Notes: a model not told the origin generated them from the letters alone. A stretch of DNA of 22,844 nucleotides from a virus (IMGVR_UViG_3300035145_002070:1-22844), one strand, 5' to 3'. Shown: positions 15,769 to 22,307, numbered from the stretch's first letter. Program-made: numbers and translations.

Positions 15769-16653
15769 ATGTCTGAACTAAGAGTAAATAGTATTAGATC
15801 TGTCAGTGGTAGTAGTTCTATTGCTATCGGAAATGATGGATCACTTGATGTCCCTGGTGGACTAACCGTTGCAGGTAAAGATGTTAGTGGTGGAGGACTA
15901 GAATCTGGTCCTTCATCCGAAAGACCTACTGCTGCGCCCAATGTTCTCAGATGGAATACTTCTACTGAAGTATTGGAGACATATTTTCCATTCAGCACTA
16001 ACCAGAGTGATCCTGGTTGGGTTGCTGTTGGAGGAAGAAATCTGCTAGCGAGAGTCATTCGTAATGACGCATGGTCTAGTTGTGATATTAGATGGGGTGA
16101 GTCTGATAACCGTAACTCAAAGTATTATGGTTATGAGATTGAAGCAACGTTCTATGAACCATCTTCATCTAACAGAAACATGTATGCTAGATGGATTCGT
16201 GGTGATTCTTCAGTTGATAGTGGAAACAATTATAGATGGTCTTATGAGTGGATTCACTCAAATGATGGTATTTCTAGACATAATGCTAGACCAACAACTT
16301 ACTTCCCAATTTCGACATCAAACAACGGTTCATACCAGTTGAGATCAAACGGTGAGGCAACACTAAGAACATCGATTAAGATGTCTAACTGCCCTAACGC
16401 ATCTACTGCAGAAAGATGGTCATTCACTGTTCATAGTGGAGGAGACTCCGAGCAGGATGGATTCTACATGGTTGGCGGCGGTGTTTGGAGATGTCCTTAT
16501 AGAAAGAACTCCAACGCTTATCCACTAAATGGCATCAGATTCTATCTGTCAGGTGGAACAATGAGAGGAACCACAGGTCCAAATACTATTATTTCAGTAT
16601 TCGGAATCTCTGGTTACGAGACAGAAAACATGGGTTACGTTACCGTAGGATAA
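15769..16653 (+). CDS. Short tail-fibre or adhesin candidate, 294 aa
   Basis: A 294-aa protein. The N-terminus MSELRVNSIRSVSGSSSIAI is a pattern typical of phage fibres that anchor to the tail. It is followed by a Gly-rich linker (about 33-50) and a short unit RPTAAPNVLRWNTSTEVLE ending in GWVAVGG (about 52-92). The C-terminal 200 residues are aromatic, Trp/Arg/Tyr-rich and unlike the repeats of the giant fibres, so they probably form a compact receptor-binding head (for example WSYEWIHSNDGISRHNA and GVWRCPYRKNSNAY). No membrane span or signal peptide is visible. It sits directly after the giant fibre and directly before a probable fibre-assembly chaperone, the usual order for a receptor-binding protein and its helper. 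Host-binding role is inferred; the receptor is unknown. Confidence 0.78.
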   Translation: MSELRVNSIRSVSGSSSIAIGNDGSLDVPGGLTVAGKDVSGGGLESGPSSERPTAAPNVLRWNTSTEVLETYFPFSTNQSDPGWVAVGGRNLLARVIRNDAWSSCDIRWGESDNRNSKYYGYEIEATFYEPSSSNRNMYARWIRGDSSVDSGNNYRWSYEWIHSNDGISRHNARPTTYFPISTSNNGSYQLRSNGEATLRTSIKMSNCPNASTAERWSFTVHSGGDSEQDGFYMVGGGVWRCPYRKNSNAYPLNGIRFYLSGGTMRGTTGPNTIISVFGISGYETENMGYVTVG

Positions 16654-16657
16654 TCAA

Positions 16658-17023
16658 ATGGCAGAACTAAGACCAATTACAAGAGAAGAAAAAATCAAGT
16701 TCTATAGAGATCTTGGTTATAGCGAAACAGATCAGACTCACATCGAGTCTGATGGTGTTACTAGTAGACCTTGGACAGCAGAAGAATTTGAAGAGTCTGT
16801 CTGGTTGTTTTGGTTGCACCCAGATGAGCACGGAAAAGATCTTTCGTATGTTGGAAGACGTAGAGAAGCGTATCCAAATGAAGTAGAGCAACTAGATACT
16901 CTATGGAAGATGGTAAATCATCTGATCTCAAAAGGTGTCGATGTTGGTCCTGAAGCTAAAGCTATGGCAGAACAGATCAAACAAATTAAAACTTCGATTC
17001 CAAAATATTCTAAACCTGCGTGA
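16658..17023 (+). CDS. Probable tail/fibre assembly chaperone, 121 aa
   Basis: A 121-aa mostly helical, acidic/basic protein beginning MAELRPITREEKIKFYRDLG. The segment RREAYPNEVEQLDTLWKMVN (about residues 68-87) resembles the Y-P-x(2)-x-Q-L-D-x-[LI]-W motif seen near the end of many phage tail-assembly chaperone-type proteins, which is often followed, as here, by a helix and a final K-x-x-[IY]-P-K (SIPKYSKPA). It starts 5 nt after the adhesin stop, with TAGGAT as a weak binding site inside the end of that gene, so the two are probably co-translated. Not virion-bound, by analogy with known fibre chaperones. The match is a short motif, so the assignment is moderate; a small baseplate-associated protein is the alternative. 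Confidence 0.6.
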   Translation: MAELRPITREEKIKFYRDLGYSETDQTHIESDGVTSRPWTAEEFEESVWLFWLHPDEHGKDLSYVGRRREAYPNEVEQLDTLWKMVNHLISKGVDVGPEAKAMAEQIKQIKTSIPKYSKPA

Positions 17024-17029
17024 TATAAT
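17024..17029 (+). promoter_or_regulatory. Possible -10 element TATAAT before the oxygenase gene
   Basis: TATAAT lies immediately after the stop of the previous gene and 20 nt before the ATG at 17050. No convincing -35 hexamer is visible 16-18 nt upstream. It may be a host-type or middle promoter, or simply an AT-rich spacer; it is also one base short of TATAAATA. Confidence 0.25.
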
Positions 17030-17049
17030 AGAAACAACTGAGTTAAATT

Positions 17050-17649
17050 ATGGCACTTGATAATATTTTTTCTACCCCTTTGGGTAGATATGAGATTTTG
17101 TCTGGAAGCGATCAGATGACATCTGATCTAGCAAAACGTCTCTATGAAATCGAAGAAGAGTTTAGTGGAGATTATGATCCATATTCTCTAAAAGGGAAGT
17201 CTGCATTTCACTCACCAGCAAACTTGGTGTTTGGTGATGATAAAACTTCTGTTGCTTTGCGACGCATGATTTTTGATGTGTGTCGTCTGTATGCAGATGA
17301 GCAAGATATTGCTTTTCCACCAGATCTGTCAGGACTAAAGAAGTTTGATTGTTGGGGTGTTATTCTAAGACAGGGAGACTACTCAACAACACACTCACAT
17401 CCAGATTGTAAATTTTCTGGAGTATTATATGTGAAAGTTCCTGAGTCTATGTCAGAAGAGGAAGGAAATCTAGTCTTAATTGATCCTAGACCTGGAGCAA
17501 GATCTTCTGGTTTGTATGGATCTAGAATTTTCCAAGTAAAACCAGAACAAGGAGTAATGTATTGCTTCCCTAACTGGTTGGAACACTATGTAGAATCACA
17601 TTCATGTGAGGGAGACCGTATCTCCATCTCATGGAACATCGATTGGTAA
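17050..17649 (+). CDS. Putative 2OG-Fe(II) oxygenase, 199 aa
   Basis: A 199-aa soluble protein with the layout of the putative 2OG-Fe(II) oxygenase family common in T4-like cyanophages (the PF13759 type). The N-terminus IFSTPLGRYEI matches the family's IF-TP start. The core has THSHPDCKFSGVLYVKVP (H115, H117, D119), an L-x-x-x-D-P-R segment (LVLIDPRPGA), a GVMYCFPNWLEHYV segment with the distal ligand H179, and GDRISISWNI with R190 in the place of the residue that binds 2-oxoglutarate C5-carboxylate. Length fits the family. Such enzymes use Fe(II), O2 and 2-oxoglutarate to hydroxylate a substrate; the substrate here is unknown. Its place between fibre genes and the neck operon suggests late expression and possibly virion-protein or host modification, which is inference. 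The first-sphere ligand assignment (H115 or H117 with D119) is by eye. Confidence 0.82.
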   Translation: MALDNIFSTPLGRYEILSGSDQMTSDLAKRLYEIEEEFSGDYDPYSLKGKSAFHSPANLVFGDDKTSVALRRMIFDVCRLYADEQDIAFPPDLSGLKKFDCWGVILRQGDYSTTHSHPDCKFSGVLYVKVPESMSEEEGNLVLIDPRPGARSSGLYGSRIFQVKPEQGVMYCFPNWLEHYVESHSCEGDRISISWNIDW

Positions 17650-17652
17650 GCA

Positions 17653-17660
17653 AATAAATA
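17653..17660 (+). promoter_or_regulatory. Candidate late promoter octamer AATAAATA
   Basis: AATAAATA fits NATAAATA and lies in the 32-nt gap before the 64-aa gene, 21 nt before its ATG. The intergenic location and suitable distance raise the likelihood relative to matches inside genes. Confidence 0.5.
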
Positions 17661-17681
17661 CAACGTATATCATATATCGCT

Positions 17682-17876
17682 ATGGATCCCGCAACACTTA
17701 AGAAAAACTTTGAAGAGCAAATTGCTACTACTGTAAAGCAAATTGGAGAACTCGAAGAGAACCTGAAAAAAGCAAAAGAATATAAAATCAAACTAGAAGG
17801 AGGTCTAGAGACTCTAGGACTTCTAGAAGGAGACGCAGATTCGGACGTTCCAGCAGAAGAAGCACCTGCAGAATAA
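17682..17876 (+). CDS. Small coiled-coil protein with acidic tail, 64 aa
   Basis: A 64-aa protein made of one long amphipathic helix (about residues 4-47) with a heptad-like Leu/Ile pattern and alternating Lys/Glu, ending in an acidic, Ala/Pro-rich tail (LEGDADSDVPAEEAPAE). No catalytic motif, signal peptide or membrane segment is present. The gene stands alone between a candidate late promoter (17653-17660) and a strong hairpin terminator (17881-17916), which supports it as a real single-gene unit. A role as a scaffold, oligomerisation or assembly helper near neck assembly is possible. I do not recognise a named family. Confidence 0.7.
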   Translation: MDPATLKKNFEEQIATTVKQIGELEENLKKAKEYKIKLEGGLETLGLLEGDADSDVPAEEAPAE

Positions 17877-17880
17877 CCCT

Positions 17881-17916
17881 AGTTCCCTGCCTGATAAATA
17901 CAGGTAGGGACTTTTT
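17881..17916 (+). terminator. Rho-independent terminator after the coiled-coil gene
   Basis: The arms TCCCTGCCTG (17884-17893) and CAGGTAGGGA (17901-17910) pair as 10 bp with one G-T wobble and enclose a 7-nt loop ATAAATA. They are followed by TTTTT at 17912-17916. Further pairing outward is possible with a bulged T at 17883. The hairpin begins 5 nt after the stop of the 64-aa gene. It would stop transcripts coming from the fibre region before gp13. Confidence 0.8.
17893..17900 (+). promoter_or_regulatory. Late promoter octamer GATAAATA forming the terminator loop
   Basis: GATAAATA fits NATAAATA and occupies the closing G and whole loop of the terminator hairpin. It lies 28 nt before the ATG of gp13, a normal distance for a T4-type late promoter. 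It would allow the neck operon to be started anew exactly where upstream transcription is ended. Confidence 0.6.
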
Positions 17917-17928
17917 GTATCTAGATGC

Positions 17929-18759
17929 ATGGCTTCACCAGCAACAAAGCAAGAATTAATTGATTATTGCAAACGTCAACTGGGTGCTCCAGTGCTGCAG
18001 ATTAATGTTGCAGACGAGCAAGCAGATGATATCATTGATCAGGCAATTCAGTATTACCACGAATATCATTTCGATGGTGTGGAGAGGATGTATCTCAAGC
18101 ACAAGTTTACTGCTGACGATGTAACTCGATTTACTGAGTCAGATCAAGATACTACTGCGTCAAATAGTGATGCCTGGGAGAACAGAAACAATTACATCCA
18201 AGTCCCTGATGCTGTAATTGGTATCTCCAAAGTATTTGGTGTCTCCTCAAACTTCATGAGGAACAACTTGTTTGGTATGAGCAACCAATACTATCTGATG
18301 GATCTGTTTTCATTCTCATCAGGTTCTGCATTTAGTTTTGGTAACTTTGACTTGACCAACTACTTCATGATCAAGCAGCACTTCGAGACTATTGATATGA
18401 TTATCAATACTGGTGCTTTCATTGAGTATAGATTTAATAAGAGACAAGATCGTCTCTTTATTGATATCGATAAGTCAAGGATTGTAGAGGATCAATATCT
18501 ACTCATTGATTGTCATCGTTATCTTGATCCTACTGAGTTCACTCAGGTTTATGATGATAGTTTTGTCAAGAAATATGCTACTGCTCTGTTGAAGAGACAG
18601 TGGGGACAGAACCTAATCAAGTATAACGCAGTTCAACTTCCTGGTGGTGTCACTCTCAATGGTCGTCAGATCTGGGAAGATGGTAACAATGAAGTGAAGG
18701 AACTGGAGTCAAGAATGATGACAGATTACTCACTCCCACCCATGGACATGATCGGATAA
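17929..18759 (+). CDS. gp13: Neck protein gp13 (head-completion protein)
   Basis: A 276-aa protein that I recognise as T4-type gp13 (T4 protein 309 aa). Known role: with gp14 it forms the neck ring that seals the packaged head and joins it to the tail. The N-terminus TKQELIDYCKRQLGAPVLQI followed by NVADEQADDIIDQAIQYYHE is the typical conserved opening of cyanophage gp13. Later landmarks are NNYIQVPDAVIGISKVFGV, a Met/Phe/Ser-rich loop (SNQYYLMDLFSFSSGSAFSF) and LLKRQWGQNLIKYNAVQLPG near the C-terminus. It is the first gene of the neck operon, one nucleotide upstream of gp14, and is preceded by a terminator/late-promoter element. The start at 17929 fits the family opening; an out-of-frame ATG lies at 17925. 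Confidence 0.92.
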   Translation: MASPATKQELIDYCKRQLGAPVLQINVADEQADDIIDQAIQYYHEYHFDGVERMYLKHKFTADDVTRFTESDQDTTASNSDAWENRNNYIQVPDAVIGISKVFGVSSNFMRNNLFGMSNQYYLMDLFSFSSGSAFSFGNFDLTNYFMIKQHFETIDMIINTGAFIEYRFNKRQDRLFIDIDKSRIVEDQYLLIDCHRYLDPTEFTQVYDDSFVKKYATALLKRQWGQNLIKYNAVQLPGGVTLNGRQIWEDGNNEVKELESRMMTDYSLPPMDMIG

Positions 18760-18760
18760 G

Positions 18761-19879
18761 ATGCCAACATCACCCTATTTTCCAACATACTACGGCGGCA
18801 CGACTGGCGAGCAAGGTCTCGTCCAGGATCTTGTGGATGAGCAGATCAAACTGTTCGGCACAGATATCTACTACTTGCCAAGAACTCTCATTACTGATGG
18901 GGTCTTAGATGATGTCATCTACAATAAGTTTGAGAGTCAGTTTCAGGTAGAGATGCTTCTACAGAACGTAGAAGGTTTCGGGTCACCATCAGAATTCATT
19001 AGCAAGTTCGGACTTCGTATTACCGACGAGGTTCGTTTTGTTGTGTCTCAACGTAGGTGGGAAGAAGCAGCAGATGGTTACACTTTGACTGTTCCTACTC
19101 GTCCTAATGAGGGAGACCTACTCTACTTCCCTCTCACACAAGATATCTACGAGATCAAGTTTGTAGAAAGAGAAGATCCATTCTACCAGTTGGGTAAGAT
19201 CTATTTCTACACCATGACTGCTGAGATCTATGAGTATGGCAGTGACGACATCTCCACAGGTGTTGAGGAGATCGATGTTCTTGAAACTATCATGTCTCCT
19301 GCTATCCTCATGTTCATGGATCCTGGTGGTGTTGGTGACTTTACTGTTGGGGAAGAAGTTGTAGGTGATGAGTTCCTTGCTAAGGCAACTGGAACTACAG
19401 ATGGCGATGCTGTCGATAGCATCACTATTACAGACTCTGGATCACATTACAGTCAATCATTACCACCTACGGTCACTATTTCAGGAGGCGGAGGAAATGG
19501 AGCAACAGCCACTGCAACGGTTAGTTCGACTGGTCTTGTTACTGATATCACTATCACTAGTGGGGGTAGTGGGTATACAACTGCTCCTACTGTTACTATT
19601 GACTACTCACCTAAAGATAACCGAGCAGAAGTCAAGTCCTGGGATTCCGCCACAAGAAAACTTGAGATCCTTAATAGAACAGGAACCTTCACAACTGCAG
19701 AGACCATAACTGGTTTAACGTCAGGTGCCAAGTGGAGTCCTGAGTCTTACGACACTCTAAATAATACCAACAGCGAGTATGATCAAAATCGAGAGATCGA
19801 AGATGCCGCTGACAATATTATTGATTGGACTGAGGGTAATCCGTTCGGTGAAGCAGGCAATTTTACAGGTAGCATCTAA
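18761..19879 (+). CDS. gp14: Neck protein gp14 with inserted GxGY beta module
   Basis: A 372-aa protein recognised as T4-type gp14 by its opening (YYGGTTGEQGLVQDLVDEQI, DIYYLPRT) and by the block SEFISKFGLRITDEVRFVVS with QRRWEE and DLLYFPLTQDIYEIKFVE. T4 gp14 is about 256 aa, so this protein is roughly 115 residues longer. The extra length lies in the C-terminal half: GDFTVGEEVV (about 195), then two GxGY modules (SGSHYSQSLPPTVTISGG, Tyr 230; GGSGYTTAPTVTIDYS, Tyr 272), then EVKSWDSATRKLEILNRTGT and a conserved-looking C-terminal tail with DNIIDWTEGNPFGE. Known role: partner of gp13 in the neck. It overlaps the gp15 start by one base (TAATG). The insertion probably adds a surface decoration at the neck, which is inference. 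Confidence 0.9.
   Translation: MPTSPYFPTYYGGTTGEQGLVQDLVDEQIKLFGTDIYYLPRTLITDGVLDDVIYNKFESQFQVEMLLQNVEGFGSPSEFISKFGLRITDEVRFVVSQRRWEEAADGYTLTVPTRPNEGDLLYFPLTQDIYEIKFVEREDPFYQLGKIYFYTMTAEIYEYGSDDISTGVEEIDVLETIMSPAILMFMDPGGVGDFTVGEEVVGDEFLAKATGTTDGDAVDSITITDSGSHYSQSLPPTVTISGGGGNGATATATVSSTGLVTDITITSGGSGYTTAPTVTIDYSPKDNRAEVKSWDSATRKLEILNRTGTFTTAETITGLTSGAKWSPESYDTLNNTNSEYDQNREIEDAADNIIDWTEGNPFGEAGNFTGSI
19373..19612 (+). repeat. GxGY module pair inside gp14
   Basis: Residues about 205-284 of gp14 carry two repeats, DSGSHYSQSLPPTVTISGGG and SGGSGYTTAPTVTIDYSP, 42 residues apart. They match the PTVTI subtype in the giant fibre (GGGYTDIPTVTV, GKGYTSPPTITI). The flanking half-units GDFTVGEEV and GTFTTAETITGLTSGA resemble each other, as if the pair was placed within another repeat module. 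Confidence 0.75.
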
Positions 19880-20679
19880 TGTTAGGGTCACATTTTTATA
19901 ACGAAATCATTCGTAGAAATATTATTGGGTTTGGAACCCTATTCAATAATATTACTTTGAAGAAGGTTGATCCTTCTGATAATTCTGTATTGGAAGAAGA
20001 GAAAGTTCCTTTGGCGTATGGTCCAAAGGCAAAGTTCTTGACTCGCCTAGAACAGAACCCTGATGTTAACAGAAAGATTGCTATTACTTTGCCACGTCTC
20101 TATTTTGAGATGACTGGTATTGGGTATGATGCCCAACGCAAAACATCACCTGTCCAAAAGTATAGAACTATTATTCAGGATGATGGCACCGAAGTAAAGG
20201 AACAGTATGTTCCTGTGCCATACAACATTGAGTTTGAACTTGGTATCATTGCCAAGTCTCAAGATGATGGTCTGCAGATTCTTGAACAGATTCTACCATA
20301 CTTTCAACCTGCATTCAATATCACTCTCAACATGATCCCTGACATGAATGAGAAGAAAGATATTGCTATTGTATTGAACAGTGTTCAGTATGATGATGCA
20401 TGGGATGACACTTTCCTCGAACGTAGATACATTACTTGGACTCTAACTTTTACTTGCAAGTCTTACATCTACGGTCCATTTGATCAATCGAGCGTCATCA
20501 AGAAAGCAATTGTATACGAAGGTATCAACGCTGCTGTTCCACAAAGAACTACCAAGGTTACCTATACACCTAAGGCACTCGAAGACAAGAACAACGATGG
20601 CGTTATCGATGCTGCTGATGACGCACTGCTGGTATCTACTGACGACTTTGGATTTAATGAAGGCATTGAACTACTATGA
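19879..20679 (+). CDS. gp15: Tail sheath stabiliser / tail completion protein gp15
   Basis: A 266-aa protein recognised as T4-type gp15 (T4 protein 272 aa). Known role: a hexameric ring at the head-proximal end of the tail that stops sheath and tube growth and docks the tail to the gp13/gp14 neck. Landmarks are SHFYNEIIRRNIIGFGTLFN at the start, LPRLYFEMTGIGYDAQRK (about 74-91), YNIEFELGIIAKSQDDGLQI with LEQILPYFQP (about 115-145) and FLERRYITWTLTFTCKSYIY (about 178-197). The C-terminal tail is acidic with DKNNDGVIDAADD, an EF-hand-like DxNxDG sequence worth noting but not a known part of the family. Start and stop overlap the neighbours by 1 and 4 nt (TAATG and ATGA), indicating coupled translation. 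Confidence 0.92.
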   Translation: MLGSHFYNEIIRRNIIGFGTLFNNITLKKVDPSDNSVLEEEKVPLAYGPKAKFLTRLEQNPDVNRKIAITLPRLYFEMTGIGYDAQRKTSPVQKYRTIIQDDGTEVKEQYVPVPYNIEFELGIIAKSQDDGLQILEQILPYFQPAFNITLNMIPDMNEKKDIAIVLNSVQYDDAWDDTFLERRYITWTLTFTCKSYIYGPFDQSSVIKKAIVYEGINAAVPQRTTKVTYTPKALEDKNNDGVIDAADDALLVSTDDFGFNEGIELL

Positions 20680-21095
20680 GCAAGTTTGAAGATAACATGG
20701 AAGACATTTTCGATATCGAAGTTGAATCGACTGACATTGAACCATCAAAACCTAAACCTCCTAAGGAAGAGAAGGACGATCAGACAAAAGACTACGAGTT
20801 TACCCGTGGTCAATTATACTCATTGCTCAGCAAGGGTCAGGAGGCGCTAGACGGGGCGTTAGAGGTAGCACAGGAGTCTGGGCACCCCAGAGCGTATGAA
20901 GTCGCTGTGAACGCCATGAAGCAGGTAGCAGACGCCACTGATAAACTCATCGATCTTCAGCAGAAGATGAAGAACCTTGAGGCACCCACTAAGAGGGAGA
21001 CCAACAACACCACGAACAATCTATTTGTTGGTAGCACAGCAGACCTACAGAAAATGCTGAAGCAGATAAATAAGAGTGAAGAGTCAGGAGAGTAA
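20676..21095 (+). CDS. gp16: Terminase small subunit gp16
   Basis: A 139-aa protein in the T4 position for gene 16 (T4 protein 164 aa). Known role: the small terminase forms rings that recognise concatemeric DNA and regulate the gp17 motor during headful packaging. The N-terminal 45 residues are acidic and Lys/Pro-rich (SKPKPPKEEKDDQTKDYEFT), probably disordered. The centre is helical, with YSLLSKGQEALDGALEVAQE and HPRAYEVAVNAMKQVADATD followed by KLIDLQQKMKNL, a block typical of cyanophage gp16. The tail ends with TTNNLFVGSTADLQKMLKQI. The stretch encoding the central helices is clearly more GC-rich than its surroundings. It overlaps gp15 by 4 nt and the next gene by one base (TAATG). gp17 is not in the window. 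Confidence 0.9.
   Translation: MSKFEDNMEDIFDIEVESTDIEPSKPKPPKEEKDDQTKDYEFTRGQLYSLLSKGQEALDGALEVAQESGHPRAYEVAVNAMKQVADATDKLIDLQQKMKNLEAPTKRETNNTTNNLFVGSTADLQKMLKQINKSEESGE
21065..21072 (+). promoter_or_regulatory. Candidate late promoter octamer GATAAATA at the end of gp16
   Basis: GATAAATA, identical to the octamer in front of gp13, lies in the last codons of gp16 (encoding QINK) 22 nt before the ATG at 21095. It would give the downstream virion genes their own late start. Its presence inside a coding region lowers certainty. Confidence 0.5.
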
Positions 21096-21541
21096 TGCTA
21101 GTCACACCAATCGGTAAAATTACATCGTTGGATTCTGCTACAGATATTGATGCAGCATATCCTTCTGGCACTGGAGGAGGTATGTTGAATGGTAAAGAAA
21201 TTCTCCGAGCAAGCATTGTTAAAATTGACAATGCATCAGACAAACCTGTTTGTGCCAGAGTAGTTGTAGTTCAGGCTCTTAATCCTGCCACTGGAGAACC
21301 ATTCAGTGTTTTCCAACAAAATAATGTAGAGACCTTTAACTATCACGATATTATTATTGCCGCTGGCGAGACTGTCTACATCAGAAAAGACCCCACTTCT
21401 ACTGACTATGACGATCCCAATGTTCCAACTTATCTAGATCAACCTCTATCTGGTGGCGAAACAATTCAGTTGAGACTTGCTCCAAACCAAACTGCTGGCA
21501 CTGGATATGTCTATGCTTCCCCCGTTACTGTAGTAGGATAA
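21095..21541 (+). CDS. Probable virion-associated protein, 148 aa, function unknown
   Basis: A 148-aa, mostly beta-predicted protein without membrane span or signal peptide. It opens MLVTPIGKITSLDSATDIDA, has a Gly-rich turn (YPSGTGGGMLNGKEIL), then strands such as KPVCARVVVVQALNPATGEP and FNYHDIIIAAGETVYIRKDP, and a C-terminal region GGETIQLRLAPNQTAGTGYV. The DIIIAAGETVYIRK segment and the AGTGYVYASPV ending resemble small decoration-like beta-sandwich proteins, but I do not recognise a family. It is coupled on both sides by TAATG overlaps (gp16 and the 253-aa gene), so it is likely part of the same late transcript and assembly stage. Confidence 0.75.
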   Translation: MLVTPIGKITSLDSATDIDAAYPSGTGGGMLNGKEILRASIVKIDNASDKPVCARVVVVQALNPATGEPFSVFQQNNVETFNYHDIIIAAGETVYIRKDPTSTDYDDPNVPTYLDQPLSGGETIQLRLAPNQTAGTGYVYASPVTVVG

Positions 21542-22302
21542 TGTCATTCAACAATTATATCTGGGGAGAAAACTTTGCTCTCAATCTAGCAAGAGGCAAA
21601 GTTCGTGGAACTTCCTATGTGGAGAAGTTCGGTAGAAATCCAAGTGTCGCTACAAGTATTGAAACTGTTTGGGATCGTGGTGGTATCTACGAATATCTAA
21701 CATCTGCTGTGCCAGTTTATGTTTATTCTGCTAATGCCAACGATGGATTGACTGGAACTGGAGCTAGAAAAATAACAGTTCAAGGACTGGATACTGATTT
21801 CAATTTGGTTCAGGAAGAAGTTACAGTTAATGGTGCTGCTTCTACACAAACATTCTTGAGAGTTTACAGAGCATTTATTACTGATGCTGGTTCTGATGGA
21901 TACAATAGAGGTGATGTTGTTATCAGCACCGCAGCATCAGGAGCAGGCACAGTCCTAGCACAAATTGGTGGTGATGGAACTGGAATTAACTATATTGGTT
22001 TCGGTCAAACTATGCTAGCTTTGTATACAGTGCCTGCTGGTAAGACAGCATATCTAACACAGTGGACTATTGGAGCAGCAGATTACAATACAGCAACATC
22101 TGCTTTCTTGAGAACCAGATTACCAGTTAATGGATTTGTGATGACAACATCAGATACTATGTCAGTATCAGGTGGTTTTCATGTAAAGAACTATTCTATT
22201 CCACTAAAGTTTAACGAGAAAGTGGACATTGAGGTTCAGGCATTCAATGGTGCTGGAACTCAAATCAGTTCAACATTCAATCTTATTCTCTTAGATAACT
22301 AA
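21541..22302 (+). CDS. Probable virion structural/decoration protein, 253 aa
   Basis: A 253-aa beta-rich protein. The opening ALNLARGKVRGTSYVEKFGR followed by NPSVATSIETVWDRGGIYEY, the middle KITVQGLDTDFNLVQEEVTV with GAASTQTFLRVYRAF, and MLALYTVPAGKTAYLTQWTI form a layout I recognise from virion proteins of several unrelated marine phages: a GxSYVxKFG start, an ETVW-GG segment, a V-GLD-x-N-[VL]-V strand, an FLRV-R strand and a Y-TVPAG-[KT]-A-Y strand. A capsid-surface or tail-peripheral role is probable but not assigned to a named family with certainty. It begins with a TAATG overlap and is followed by a strong ribosome binding site for the next gene. Confidence 0.78.
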   Translation: MSFNNYIWGENFALNLARGKVRGTSYVEKFGRNPSVATSIETVWDRGGIYEYLTSAVPVYVYSANANDGLTGTGARKITVQGLDTDFNLVQEEVTVNGAASTQTFLRVYRAFITDAGSDGYNRGDVVISTAASGAGTVLAQIGGDGTGINYIGFGQTMLALYTVPAGKTAYLTQWTIGAADYNTATSAFLRTRLPVNGFVMTTSDTMSVSGGFHVKNYSIPLKFNEKVDIEVQAFNGAGTQISSTFNLILLDN

Positions 22303-22307
22303 GGAGA
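22301..22307 (+). promoter_or_regulatory. Strong ribosome binding site AAGGAGA
   Basis: AAGGAGA overlaps the stop of the previous gene and ends 6 nt before the ATG at 22314. It is the best Shine-Dalgarno match in the window and fixes the start of the small basic gene, suggesting high expression of that product relative to its neighbours. Confidence 0.7.

Noticed and set aside
17024-17031. TATAATAG before the oxygenase gene as a late promoter
   Set aside because: It lacks one A relative to TATAAATA, which changes the spacing of the octamer; at best a host-type -10 without a visible -35.
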